A DNA stretch of 64,000 nucleotides from SHWB01 sp050246875 (GCA_050246875.1 JBFWVF010000002.1:396498-460497); one strand, 5' to 3'. Numbered from the stretch's first letter, positions 34,742-47,799 are shown. Translations and numbers: made by a program. The notes: generated by a model from the letters alone, not told the origin.

Positions 34742-35166
34742 GCCGACCCACGGGCTCCGCGCGGGCGGCCGGGATGGCCGCAGCGGACGTTCTACCAGCG
34801 CCGCGCGCGTCGCCGCCAACGCCTCTATGGTCGCATATCGGTACGAATTATTGGCCGGCCTGCCATATCCATGCGCCTCCGGGGCCATCGCCCATGGGTC
34901 AGTGGGCCTTAATTAGTCAACATGTATTCCCTATTAGGCCGATTTCGCTCGCGCGAGGTCGCACCCTCGGGTATAGAGGTGCTGCCGATGCATTGCCGTC
35001 GGCGGCGGGCCGGGCATCCCGAGGGGGTGATGTCAGGGTCCGCAGCGTCCTTGGAAACCGTTCGTGTGTCGCGGCGTCGACGGCCCGGGTGCGTCGATCG
35101 CTCTTCTCTGTCCGGCCGGCTGGCCGCGGCGGAGCGTCGGCGTCGCCGGGAAGGGGTAGGAGTTCG
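34742..35166 (+). other. Intergenic region upstream of gltDB
   Basis: 425 bp between the divergent uppP and gltD. An AT-rich patch around 34895-34935 (CCTTAATTAGTCAACATG) is the best place for promoters. An arginine-rich 82-codon frame at 34922-35170 overlaps the gltD start by ATGA; it has no recognisable domain. No sigma-54 element (TGGC-N9-TGC) was seen. Confidence 0.4.
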
Positions 35167-36603
35167 ATGAGCGGCCAGATGCTCAAATTCGTCGAGCGGT
35201 CCCGCGAGATGCCGGACAAGGAACTGCCGGCGGCGCGGCGGCGGCACTGGGATGAAATCTACCAGCGCTTCGCCACGGACAAGGCGGCGTCGCAGGCCGG
35301 GCGCTGCTCGCAATGCGGCGTGCCGTTCTGCCAGGTGCATTGCCCGCTCCACAACAACATCCCCGACTGGCTTCAGCTCACAGCCGAGGGCCGCCTCGAA
35401 GAGGCGTACGAAGTCTCCGCCGCGACCAACACCTTCCCGGAAGTGTGCGGCCGCATCTGTCCGCAGGATCGCCTGTGCGAGGGCAACTGCGTCATCGAGC
35501 AGGCCGGGCACGGCACCGTCACCATCGGCGCCATCGAGACCTACATCACGGAAACCGCCTTCGAGAACGGCTGGGTGCGGCCGATCCGGCCTTCGACGGA
35601 GCGCCCGGACTCGATCGGCATCATCGGCGCCGGTCCGGCCGGCCTCGCCGCCGCTGACCGGCTGCGGCGGCGCGGCTATCAGGTGCATGTCTACGATCGC
35701 TACGACCGCGCCGGCGGCCTGCTGATCTACGGCATCCCCTCGTTCAAGCTCGAGAAGCCGATCGTGCTGCGGCGCTGGCAGCAGCTCGTCGACAGCGGTG
35801 TCGTCTTCCACCTCGACTGCGCCGTCGGCCGCGACATCTCCTTCGCCGAGCTGCGGACGCGACATGCGGCCGTGCTCATCGCCACCGGCGTCTACAAGGC
35901 GCGCGACATGGAGGCGCCGGGCGTCGGCCTCGGCAACATCTTCCAGGCGATGGACTACCTGACCGCGTCCAACCGCATGGGGCTCGGCGACGACGTGCCG
36001 CTCTTCGCCGACGGCACGCTGAATGCGGCGGGAAAGCATGTCGTGGTGATCGGCGGCGGCGACACGGCGATGGACTGCGTGCGCACCGCCGTGCGCCAGG
36101 GCGCGAAGTCGGTGAAATGCCTCTACCGCCGCGACCGCCAGAACATGCCCGGTTCGCAGCGCGAGGTGCAGCACGCCGAGGAGGAGGGCGTCGAGTTCGT
36201 CTGGCAGGCGGCGCCGGAAGCGTTTACCGGCGACCGGGTGGTCAAGGGCGTGCGCGCCCATCGCATGCGCCTCGCCGAGCCCGACGCGACCGGCCGGCAG
36301 CGACCCGAGATCCTCCCCGGCTCGACCTTCACGCTCAAGGCCGACATGGTCATCCGCGCCCTCGGCTTCGACGCCGAGGACCTGCCGGCGGCCTTCGGCG
36401 AGAAGGGTCTCGAGGTGACGCGCTGGGGCACGGTCAGGGCCGCCTTCGGCAGCGGCGCGACGTCGCTGCCGGGCGTCTACGCGGCCGGCGACATCGTGCG
36501 CGGGGCCAGCCTCGTCGTCTGGGCGATCCGCGACGGGCGCGACGCCGCCGACGCCATCCATGACGACATCGTCCGGCGCACCGTCAGCGCCGCCGCCGAG
36601 TGA
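35167..36603 (+). CDS. gltD: Glutamate synthase (NADPH) small subunit
   Basis: 478 residues. The N-terminal iron-sulfur domain has CSQCGVPFCQVHCPLHN and CGRICPQDRLCEGNC. FAD-binding GIIGAGPAGLAAADRLRRRG, then the NADPH site VIGGGDTAMDCVRTA and the C-terminal GVYAAGDIVRGASLVVWAI. Passes electrons from NADPH through FAD and 4Fe-4S clusters to the large subunit. The start at ATG 35167 has GGGGTAGGAG upstream. The gene ends nine bases before the gltB ATG, so the two form one operon in the order gltD-gltB. Confidence 0.95.
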   Translation: MSGQMLKFVERSREMPDKELPAARRRHWDEIYQRFATDKAASQAGRCSQCGVPFCQVHCPLHNNIPDWLQLTAEGRLEEAYEVSAATNTFPEVCGRICPQDRLCEGNCVIEQAGHGTVTIGAIETYITETAFENGWVRPIRPSTERPDSIGIIGAGPAGLAAADRLRRRGYQVHVYDRYDRAGGLLIYGIPSFKLEKPIVLRRWQQLVDSGVVFHLDCAVGRDISFAELRTRHAAVLIATGVYKARDMEAPGVGLGNIFQAMDYLTASNRMGLGDDVPLFADGTLNAAGKHVVVIGGGDTAMDCVRTAVRQGAKSVKCLYRRDRQNMPGSQREVQHAEEEGVEFVWQAAPEAFTGDRVVKGVRAHRMRLAEPDATGRQRPEILPGSTFTLKADMVIRALGFDAEDLPAAFGEKGLEVTRWGTVRAAFGSGATSLPGVYAAGDIVRGASLVVWAIRDGRDAADAIHDDIVRRTVSAAAE

Positions 36604-36611
36604 GGTTCGCC

Positions 36612-41156
<4,545 letters not shown>

Positions 41157-41251
41157 CCGCCCGTTCGTCCCGCGCCGCGTCGGGGGCCTCCATTGCTCCC
41201 GCGCGCGGCGGCGGGCTAGCCTCCGGCGTCCCCGTCGCCGGAGCACGCCTC

Positions 41252-42232
41252 ATGACCGCCGACCTCGCCCCGCGCATCGCCGAACTGGCGCAGCAGATCG
41301 ACCCGCAGCAGCGCGCGGCCAATGCCCGCAACGCCGAGCTGGCGAAGGCGCTGGGCGGCGGCACGACCGTTGCCGAGCTGCGCGAACTCTACGCCAGGGG
41401 GCGCGTCTGGTGGCACGAGGGCGGTGCCCGCATGGCCGAACAGCGCGATCTGACGATTCCCGGTCTCTACGGCCCGGTCGCCGCGCGCCTTTACAAGCCG
41501 GTGGCCGCCGCCGGCCTGCCCGTCTTCGTCTTTCTCCACGGCGGCGGCTACCGCATCGGCTGGCCCGCCGCCAACGACCGCGAGATGCGCGAGATCGCGG
41601 CGCGCTGGGGCGGTGCGGTGCTGTCGCTCGACTACGTGCATGTGCCCGAGCATGTCTTTCCCGACGCCGTGCTCGAGACGGCGGCGGTGTTCGAGTGGCT
41701 CGGCGCCAATGCCGGGACCCTCGGCCTCGACCCGGCGCGCATCGCCTTCGGCGGCGCCTCGGCCGGCGGTTCCGTGTCGATGGGCGCGGCGATCGAGTTG
41801 CGCGGCCGCCGTCCCGGCCTGCTCAAGGCCGGCTGCCTGCTCTACTCCTGCCTGGACGACACGCTCGACGACGAGGCGATGCGCCTCTTCGGCAATGGCG
41901 AGTTCTTCCTGACGCGCGACTACTGCGGCCAGATCTTCGACAGCTACGTGCCCGACCGGGCCAAGCGCGGCGACCCGCGCGCCTTTGCCTGCAAGCTCGA
42001 CGATTTTGCCGGCCTGCCGCCGCTGTTCGTCGCCCCGGCCGAGTTCGACCCGCTGACCGGCGGTGCCGAGCGCTTCGCGGCCAAGCTCGCGGCGGCGGGG
42101 CACCCGCACCGCCTCAAGGTCTATCCGAAGGTGCTGCATGCCTTCTTCGGCTATTCGCGCATGATGGACCGCGCCAACGAGCTGATCGGCGACGTCGCGG
42201 CCTTCCTGTCCGATACCGTCGGCCAGCGGTGA
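41252..42232 (+). CDS. Alpha/beta hydrolase, hormone-sensitive-lipase (type IV) esterase family
   Basis: 326 residues. The oxyanion motif HGGG (VFVFLHGGGYRIG) and the nucleophile elbow GGASAGGSVS place it in family IV esterases. The acid lies in PAEFDPLTGGAERF and the base is the His in KVLHAFFGYS. An N-terminal cap of ~85 helical residues precedes the catalytic domain. Natural substrate unknown. Start at ATG 41252 by fold length. It follows gltB by 95 bases and is followed closely by a GST gene. Confidence 0.87.
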   Translation: MTADLAPRIAELAQQIDPQQRAANARNAELAKALGGGTTVAELRELYARGRVWWHEGGARMAEQRDLTIPGLYGPVAARLYKPVAAAGLPVFVFLHGGGYRIGWPAANDREMREIAARWGGAVLSLDYVHVPEHVFPDAVLETAAVFEWLGANAGTLGLDPARIAFGGASAGGSVSMGAAIELRGRRPGLLKAGCLLYSCLDDTLDDEAMRLFGNGEFFLTRDYCGQIFDSYVPDRAKRGDPRAFACKLDDFAGLPPLFVAPAEFDPLTGGAERFAAKLAAAGHPHRLKVYPKVLHAFFGYSRMMDRANELIGDVAAFLSDTVGQR

Positions 42233-42267
42233 CCGACGCGGGCACGGTGGTCTAGGCTCGGCCGGTC

Positions 42268-42939
42268 ATGGCGCGCACCCTTTATCATCTCGTGCTTTGC
42301 CCGTTCGCGCGCAAGGTGCGCGTGGCGCTGGCGGAGAAGGGGCTGGAAGCCGTGCTGCGCGCCGAGAAGGTGTGGGAACGGCGCCCCGGCTTCCTCGCGC
42401 TCAACCCGGCCGGCGAGGTGCCGGTGCTGGTCGAGGACGACGAGACGGTCGTCGCCGATTCCACCGCCATCTGTGAATACCTCGACGAGCGCTACGAGGG
42501 CGCGAAGCTGGTGCCCGGCGACGCGAAGGCCCGCGCCGAGGTGCGTCGCGTGGCGCTGTGGTTCGATCTCAAGTTCTATCGCGAGGTCACGGTCAACCTC
42601 GTCGACGAGAAGGTGACCAAGCGCATGCTCGGCCTCGGCGCGCCCAACTCCACCGCCATCCGCGCCGGGCAGACCAATCTGGCGACGCATCTCGCCTACA
42701 TCGCCTGGCTGTTCGAGCGGCGGCGCTGGCTCGGCGGCGACGAGTTCTCGCTGGCCGACATCGCGGCGGCGGCGCAGCTTTCCTGCGTCGACTACCTCGG
42801 CGACGTGCCGTGGGACGACTGCGAGCCGGCGCGCGACTGGTACGCCCGGGTCAAGTCGCGGCCGAGCTTCCGCGCGCTGCTGGCCGACCACATCCCCGGC
42901 GTGCCGCCGCCGCGGCATTACGCCGATCTCGACTTCTGA
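42268..42939 (+). CDS. Glutathione S-transferase family protein with N-terminal CPFARK site
   Basis: 223 residues. The thioredoxin-like domain opens with HLVLCPFARKVRVALAEKG, a Cys-type site as in omega/beta-like GSTs, and continues NPAGEVPVLVEDDETVVADSTAICEYLDE. The helical domain includes GDEFSLADIAAAAQLSCVDYLG. The cysteine in helix 1 suggests thiol-transferase or lyase activity rather than classical conjugation. It differs from the two GSTs at 15-16.5 kb, which lack this Cys. ATG 42268 chosen. Confidence 0.87.
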   Translation: MARTLYHLVLCPFARKVRVALAEKGLEAVLRAEKVWERRPGFLALNPAGEVPVLVEDDETVVADSTAICEYLDERYEGAKLVPGDAKARAEVRRVALWFDLKFYREVTVNLVDEKVTKRMLGLGAPNSTAIRAGQTNLATHLAYIAWLFERRRWLGGDEFSLADIAAAAQLSCVDYLGDVPWDDCEPARDWYARVKSRPSFRALLADHIPGVPPPRHYADLDF

Positions 42940-42953
42940 GCCGGCGCGGCGCC

Positions 42954-43787
42954 TCAGTTTCCGGCCAGTTCGAGCTGTTCGATGCCGCGGCGCGCGGCCT
43001 CGCCGGCCGGCGAGTCCGGGGCGATGGTGAGGACCCGCTTCCAGGCCTCGCGGGCGCCGACGCGGTCGCCGTCGGCGCGGCGGATCTTGCCGAGTTCGAC
43101 CAGCGCCTCGGGATGGTCGGGGGCGACGGCGAGGGCGCGGGCGATGTCGTCGCGGGCGAGGTCGTAGGCCTCGACGAGGCGGTGCGCGGCGGCCTGCAGG
43201 ACGAGGGCGTCGACGCGCTTCGGCGCCAGCGCCACGGCGCGGTTGAAGTCGTCGAGCGCGTCCCAGTAGCGCTCGGCATTGGCCAGCACCTCGCCACGGT
43301 CGAGCAGCAGGTCGACGTTGTCGGGGTCGAGGTGCAGCGCCTCGGTGGCGGTGGCGAAGGCGCGCGTCAGGCGGCCGGCGCCGAGCCAGGCGCGGGTGGC
43401 GAGGCCGACCACCTGGGCCCGCGCCTGGGGCGGGTAGGCGGCCATGTCGATGGCGAGAGTCTCAAGCCTTTCAGCGGCTTCGGCGAAGTGGCCGAGGCCG
43501 ACCAGGGCCACGGCGACGCAGTGGCGGGCCTGCGGGCCGCCGCCCTCGTCGCGCCAGGCGATGGCGGCCTCGAAGCCGTTCTCCGGGTCCTGCTGGGCGA
43601 AACCGATGCATTGCCGGTAGGCCTCGTCGGCCGGCATTTCCGAGTAACGCTTTGATGGCGGCTGCGTTTTCGCCGCCGGCGGGGCGGCGGGGGTGCCGGG
43701 GGCGCGCTGCTGGGCGGCGGCCGGCAGGGCGACGGCGAGCGCCAGCAGGACGGCGGCGAAGCGGCGGAGGGCAGGGCGGGGCGGCAT
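42954..43787 (-). CDS. Exported tetratricopeptide-repeat protein
   Basis: 277 residues: signal peptide RRFAAVLLALAVALPAAAQ, a proline-rich linker, then TPR-like helical repeats (GLGHFAEAAERLETLAIDM; TEALHLDPDNVDLLLDRGEVLANAERYWDALDDFNRAVALAPKR; ALAVAPDHPEALVELGKIRRADGDRVGAREAWKRVL). A periplasmic scaffolding role is likely, partner unknown. The longer upstream frame contains no plausible signal; ATG 43787 chosen. Convergent with the GST gene and divergent from the epimerase-like gene. Confidence 0.82.
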   Translation of the reverse strand: MPPRPALRRFAAVLLALAVALPAAAQQRAPGTPAAPPAAKTQPPSKRYSEMPADEAYRQCIGFAQQDPENGFEAAIAWRDEGGGPQARHCVAVALVGLGHFAEAAERLETLAIDMAAYPPQARAQVVGLATRAWLGAGRLTRAFATATEALHLDPDNVDLLLDRGEVLANAERYWDALDDFNRAVALAPKRVDALVLQAAAHRLVEAYDLARDDIARALAVAPDHPEALVELGKIRRADGDRVGAREAWKRVLTIAPDSPAGEAARRGIEQLELAGN

Positions 43788-43876
43788 GGGACGGCTGGAC
43801 TCCCGGGACGCTCCACACTTATCTGATCGTCCGCGCCGCGCAAAGGCATGGCGGCGAAAAGTACGGGGAATCAAGG

Positions 43877-44803
43877 GTGTCGGGCACGCTGTTCTGCTTC
43901 GGGATGGGCTACACGGCGCGCGCGCTGGCAAGCCGCCTGCGGCCGCGCGGCTGGACGGTGCGCGGCACGGCGCGCACGGCGGAGGGGCCGGATGTTGCCG
44001 CCTTCACGCGAGAAACCCCGCTGCCGGACCCGCAAAGGTCGCTGGCCGATGTCACCCACATGCTCGTTTCGGTGCCGCCCGACGACATGCGTCACGACGT
44101 CGACGCCATGCGTCATGACGTCGACGACCCCGTGATCGCCATGCATGGCGATGACATCGCCACGGCGGCGGCGTCGCTGCGCTGGATCGGCTATCTCTCG
44201 ACCACGGGGGTCTACGGCGACCGCCAGGGCGGCATGGTCGACGAGACGACCGAGCCGCGCCCGTCCGGCGCGCGCGGCGCCCGCCGGGTGGCGGCCGAGG
44301 CGGCGTGGCGGGCGCTCGGCGAGCGGACGGGCGTGACGGTGGACGTCTTCCGGCTGGCCGGCATCTACGGGCCGGGGCGCAGCGCCTTCGATGCCCTGCG
44401 CGCGGGCCGGGCGCGGCGGCTGGTGCGGAAGGGGCAGGTGTTCTCGCGCATCCATGTCGACGACATCGCCGCCGTGCTCGACGCCGCGATGGCGCGGCCG
44501 GCGGCGGGCGGGCGCGTGTGGAACGTCTGCGACGACGAGCCGGCGCCGCCGGGCGACGTGATCGAATACGCCGCCCGGCTGCTGGGGATCGCGCCGCCGC
44601 CGGAGGAGCCGTTCGAGACGGCCACCGGCCTGTCGGAGATGGCGCGGAGCTTCTGGGCCGAGAACCGGCGGGTCTCGAACGCGCGCATCAAGGCCGGTCT
44701 GGGCGTGACCCTGCTGTACCCGACCTACCGCGAGGGCCTGGCGGCGATTTTGGCGGCGGAGCGTTCACCCTCTCCGCCCCCGGGGGCGGAGAGGGCAGGG
44801 TGA
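43877..44803 (+). CDS. NAD-dependent epimerase/dehydratase-like protein (YeeZ type)
   Basis: 308 residues. Rossmann start TLFCFGMGYTARALASRL, YLSTTGVYGDRQGGMVDE, FRLAGIYGPGRS, and RKGQVFSRIHVDDIAAVLDAAM, as in YeeZ-like SDRs. The GTG start at 43877 is preceded by GGGG/AAGGG. Two oddities: a seven-residue tandem repeat MRHDVDA/MRHDVDD near residue 72, and a C-terminus (SPSPPPGAERAG) that is encoded by an intergenic hairpin repeat which also supplies the stop codon. Substrate unknown. Confidence 0.8.
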   Translation: MSGTLFCFGMGYTARALASRLRPRGWTVRGTARTAEGPDVAAFTRETPLPDPQRSLADVTHMLVSVPPDDMRHDVDAMRHDVDDPVIAMHGDDIATAAASLRWIGYLSTTGVYGDRQGGMVDETTEPRPSGARGARRVAAEAAWRALGERTGVTVDVFRLAGIYGPGRSAFDALRAGRARRLVRKGQVFSRIHVDDIAAVLDAAMARPAAGGRVWNVCDDEPAPPGDVIEYAARLLGIAPPPEEPFETATGLSEMARSFWAENRRVSNARIKAGLGVTLLYPTYREGLAAILAAERSPSPPPGAERAG

Positions 44804-44880
44804 GGTGGGGGTGGCGCGAACGGCCGCCACCGCGCTTTCACTCCTCACCCCTTCCCTCTCCTCGCACGCGAGGAGAGGGG
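44767..44880 (+). repeat. Two-hairpin repeat, short variant
   Basis: Perfect palindrome CCCTCTCCGCCCCC/GGGGGCGGAGAGGG (44768-44795), the link GGTGAGGTGGGG, then a second hairpin CCCTCTCCTCGC/GCGAGGAGAGGG (44854-44879). Its left half is translated as the end of the preceding gene. Same layout as the copies at 45164, 47671 and 54369. Confidence 0.8.
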
Positions 44881-44904
44881 GATTGGCAGCGGGCGGTGGC
44901 CCGG

Positions 44905-45054
44905 CCTCGTCCTTCGACAGGCTCAGGATGAGGCCTATTGGTGAAGGCGGTGCCCGCCACACTGGGTCGGGATGAGGTCTACTGGGCAAGACTGGTTGAG
45001 CGTGAACACCATATTTCCCAGCGCTCCTCATCCTGAGCCTGTCGAAGGACGAGG
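44905..45054. mobile_element. MITE-like 150-bp element with perfect 29-bp inverted ends
   Basis: 44905-44933 and 45026-45054 are exact reverse complements containing CTTCGACAGGCTCAGG. The 92-bp interior codes for nothing recognisable. Inverted ends with a non-coding core suggest a non-autonomous mobile element or REP-type unit. I see no convincing target-site duplication. Confidence 0.6.
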
Positions 45055-45071
45055 AGCGCCGGCACTGGCGC

Positions 45072-45292
45072 GTGGCCGCGCGCCCGCGTCCGGTAGCACC
45101 CACCTCACCCCGCCCTCTCCCCCCTGAAGGGCGGAGAGGGAGATATGGCGGGGCGGCATGGATAACCCTCTCCGCCCCTGGGGGGAGAGGGTGGCGAGCG
45201 GGAGCGAGCCGGGTGAGGTGGGGCGGCGCAGACGGCCGCCACCGCGCGGTCACTCCTCACCCCGGCCCTCTCCTCGCACGCGAGGAGAGGGG
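45072..45292 (+). repeat. Left copy of a ~220-bp direct repeat with two-hairpin element
   Basis: Contains GCCGCGCGCCCGCGTCCGGT, a hairpin CCCTCTCCC.../GGGCGGAGAGGG, and the full 129-bp two-hairpin element 45164-45292 (TGGCGAGCGGGAGCGAGCC core). The same series recurs at 47556-47799 in the same orientation, with a longer internal spacer. Confidence 0.8.
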
Positions 45293-45300
45293 GCGCGCGC

Positions 45301-46155
45301 TCAGCCCTGCGCCAGTTCGACCGCCGTGTCGCACAGCCGCGCGAGGTCGCGGGGGGTGGAGAGGCGGTGGTCGCCGTCCTTTACCAGCGTCAGCGTGGCG
45401 TCGGTGCTGGCGAGGCGGTCGAGCAGGCGTTGCGAGACCGGCCAGGGCACGTCGGGGTCGGCGGTGCCGTGGATGAGGCGGGCGGGGCAGGCGAGCGGGA
45501 TGGGGGCGCGCAGCACGAGGTGGCGGTCGCCGTCCTCGACGAGGGCGTTTGTGATGGTGGTGGGCTCGTCGCTGTAGGCCGAGGGCAGGTCGAGGCGGCC
45601 GTCGCGGCGGATGGTTTCCATGCCCGCGGCGCCGAGCTGCTCGGGCAGCAGGTCGGCGGTGAAGTCGGGCGCGGCGGCGATGCCGACGAGGCCGCCCGCC
45701 TGCTGCGCGCCGCCGGCGCGGGCGAGCGCGAGGGCGACGAGGATCATGATCCAGCCGCCCATCGAGGAGCCGCACAGCACCAGCGGACCGCCCAGCCCCG
45801 GCACCGTGGCGCCGGCATGGCGGACGACGGCCAGCGCGTCCGCCGCCCAGCGGCCGATGGTGCCGTCGACGAAGCGGCCGCCGGATTGCCCGTGGCCGCT
45901 GTAGTCGAGGCGCAGGAAGGCGAGGCCGTCGGCGCGGGCGCGGTCCTCGAGGGCCAGCGCCTTCTGCCCGGTCATGTCGGACTTGAAGCCGCCGAGAAAA
46001 ACGATACCCATGCGCCCGTCGCCGGGGCGGCGCGCCGGCGTGGCGTGGTATGCGAGGGGCGTGCCGTCGGCGGCGGCGGTGAAGGCCGGCGCGGTCGAGG
46101 AAGCGGGCGCGGTGGCGGGCGAAGGGGCGGGCGGCGTGGCGGAAGGGTCGGGCAT
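45301..46155 (-). CDS. Alpha/beta hydrolase (serine type)
   Basis: 284 residues. An alanine/proline-rich N-terminus of ~25, then an alpha/beta hydrolase fold: VFLGGFKSDMTGQKA, FLRLDYSGHGQSGG, nucleophile elbow LCGSSMGGWIMI, acid in HGTADPDVPW and His in KDGDHRLS, so the triad is complete. It resembles the FrsA-/YheT-like or palmitoyl-thioesterase ABHD10-type hydrolases. Its ATG (46155-46153) shares the CATG palindrome with the ATG of the divergent glycosyltransferase gene, so no intergenic space exists between them. Confidence 0.85.
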   Translation of the reverse strand: MPDPSATPPAPSPATAPASSTAPAFTAAADGTPLAYHATPARRPGDGRMGIVFLGGFKSDMTGQKALALEDRARADGLAFLRLDYSGHGQSGGRFVDGTIGRWAADALAVVRHAGATVPGLGGPLVLCGSSMGGWIMILVALALARAGGAQQAGGLVGIAAAPDFTADLLPEQLGAAGMETIRRDGRLDLPSAYSDEPTTITNALVEDGDRHLVLRAPIPLACPARLIHGTADPDVPWPVSQRLLDRLASTDATLTLVKDGDHRLSTPRDLARLCDTAVELAQG

Positions 46156-47470
46156 GGCGGGTCCGGACGGGGCGGGGCCAGGGGCGGAGGCAGCGCCGGG
46201 AGCGGCGGCGGGCGACCGTAGCACGGCGGCCGGCGCCGTCGCCGCGCGCCCGGACGCCGGCGACGCCTGCAAGCCGCCGCTGGTCCTGCAGGTGCTGCCG
46301 GCGCTGGCGACCGGCGGCGGCGGCGTCGAGCGCGCGACGCTCGACATCGCCGCGGCGCTGACGGCGGCGGGGCGGCCGGGCATCGTCGCCTCTTCCGGCG
46401 GCGCGCTCGCCCGCGAGGTCGAGCGGCGCGGCGCGCGCCACATCACCCTGCCGCTCGCCAGCAAGAACCCGCTGACGGTGCTGGGCAACGTCGCGCCGCT
46501 GCGCCGCGTCATCGCCGAGTACGGCGTCGAGGTGGTGCACGCGCGCTCGCGCGCCCCGGCGTGGAGCGCGCTGCTGGCGGCGCGGCGCGAGGGCGTGCCC
46601 TTCGTCGCCACCTTCCACGGCACCTACAACTTCGCCCCCGGCCCGCTCGGCGCGCTCAAGCGCCGATACAACGCGGTGATGACGGCGGGCGACCGCGTCA
46701 TCGCCAACTCGCGCTTCATCGCCGCGCATATCGGCGAGAACTACAAGGTGGCGGCGGACCGCATCCGCGTGGTGGCGCGCGGCATCGACACCGACAGCTT
46801 CGACGCCGGGCGCCTGTCGACGGCGCGCGTGGTGGCGCTGGCGACGGCGTGGCGCCTGCAGGACGGCGTGCCGGTGATCGTGCTGCCCGGCCGGCTGACG
46901 CGCTGGAAGGGCCAGGCGCTGCTGGTGGAGGCGCTGGCACGGCTGGCGGCGCGCCCGGACACGGCCGGGCGCGCGGAGCCGGGCGCGCCCGCCTTCCAGT
47001 GCCTGCTGGTCGGCGCCGACCAGGGCCGCGACGCCTACCGCGCCGAGATCGAGCGCGCCATCGAGGCGGCCGGCCTCGCCGGGCGCGTGCGCCTGACCGG
47101 CCACTGCGACGACATGCCGGCGGCCTACCGCCTCGCCGACGTGGTGGTCTCGGCCTCGACCGACCCCGAGGCCTTCGGCCGCGTCGTCGCCGAGGCGCAG
47201 GCGATGGGCCGCCCGGTGGTGGTGGCCGGCCACGGCGGCGCCGCCGAGCAGGTGATCGACGGGGTCACGGGCTTCCACTTCGCGCCGCGCGACCCCGAGG
47301 CGCTGGCCGAGGCGCTGGCCCGCGCCCTGTCGCTCGGCGCCGACGACCGCGCGCGGCTGGCCGCCAACGCCGCCGCCCATGTCCGCCGCCATTACACCAC
47401 CGCCCGCATGTGCGCCGAGACGCTCGCCGTGTACCGCGAGGTGGCGGCGGCGAGGGACCGAGACGTTTGA
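46154..47470 (+). CDS. Glycosyltransferase family 4
   Basis: 438 residues. An Ala/Gly-rich N-terminus of ~40 is followed by LQVLPALATGGGGVERATLD, HARSRAPAWSALLAARR, ANSRFIAAHIGENYKV, and the nucleotide-sugar site with EX7E motif EAFGRVVAEAQAMGRPVV. GT-B retaining enzyme that adds a sugar to a lipid- or LPS-linked acceptor at the inner membrane. Start at ATG 46154; no other start codon precedes the fold except ones inside the divergent gene. Near the GT9 gene, so an LPS-core role is likely. Confidence 0.88.
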   Translation: MAGPDGAGPGAEAAPGAAAGDRSTAAGAVAARPDAGDACKPPLVLQVLPALATGGGGVERATLDIAAALTAAGRPGIVASSGGALAREVERRGARHITLPLASKNPLTVLGNVAPLRRVIAEYGVEVVHARSRAPAWSALLAARREGVPFVATFHGTYNFAPGPLGALKRRYNAVMTAGDRVIANSRFIAAHIGENYKVAADRIRVVARGIDTDSFDAGRLSTARVVALATAWRLQDGVPVIVLPGRLTRWKGQALLVEALARLAARPDTAGRAEPGAPAFQCLLVGADQGRDAYRAEIERAIEAAGLAGRVRLTGHCDDMPAAYRLADVVVSASTDPEAFGRVVAEAQAMGRPVVVAGHGGAAEQVIDGVTGFHFAPRDPEALAEALARALSLGADDRARLAANAAAHVRRHYTTARMCAETLAVYREVAAARDRDV

Positions 47471-47471
47471 A

Positions 47472-47622
47472 CCCTCTCCGCTGGAGGGAACCCTCGCCGC
47501 CCCTGGGGGCGGAGAGGGCAGGGTGAGGTGGGGGATGGTGCGTTCACCCGCCTTGCCGCGCGCCCGCGTCCGGTAACGCCCACCTCACCCCGGCCCTCTC
47601 CCCCCTGAAGGGCGGAGAGGGA
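47472..47622 (+). repeat. Hairpin repeat cluster after the GT4 gene
   Basis: Begins AACCCTCTCCGCTGGAGGG, then CCGCCCCTGGGGGCGG, GGTGAGGTGGGG, the shared GCCGCGCGCCCGCGTCCGGT and a hairpin CCCTCTCCC.../GGGCGGAGAGGG. It fills the gap to the next repeat at 47671; nothing else is encoded there. Confidence 0.75.
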
Positions 47623-47670
47623 GAAATCGCGGGGCGAAGAGGGGAGGAGGACGAAAGGCGGCGCTGAACC

Positions 47671-47799
47671 AACCCTCTCCGCCCTTTGGGGGGAGAGGGT
47701 GGCGAGCGGGAGCGAGCCGGGTGAGGTGGGGCAGCGCGGACGGCCGCCATCGCGCGGTCACTCCTCGCCCCGGCCCTCTCCGCGCACGCGAGGAGAGGG
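47671..47799 (+). repeat. Two-hairpin repeat, full-length copy 2
   Basis: 129 bp, the same length as the copy at 45164-45292 and differing at few positions. Hairpin 1 CCCTCTCC...GGGGAGAGGG, core TGGCGAGCGGGAGCGAGCC, GGTGAGGTGGGGC, then CTCCTCGCCCCGG and hairpin 2 ending GCGAGGAGAGGG. Confidence 0.85.

Noticed and set aside
36600..36611. GTG start of gltB overlapping the gltD stop
   Set aside because: ATG 36612 has GAGG at proper spacing and matches the family N-terminus better; the GTG remains possible.
44767..47799. CRISPR array
   Set aside because: Repeats are palindromic units of variable spacing and orientation, without uniform spacers or cas genes.
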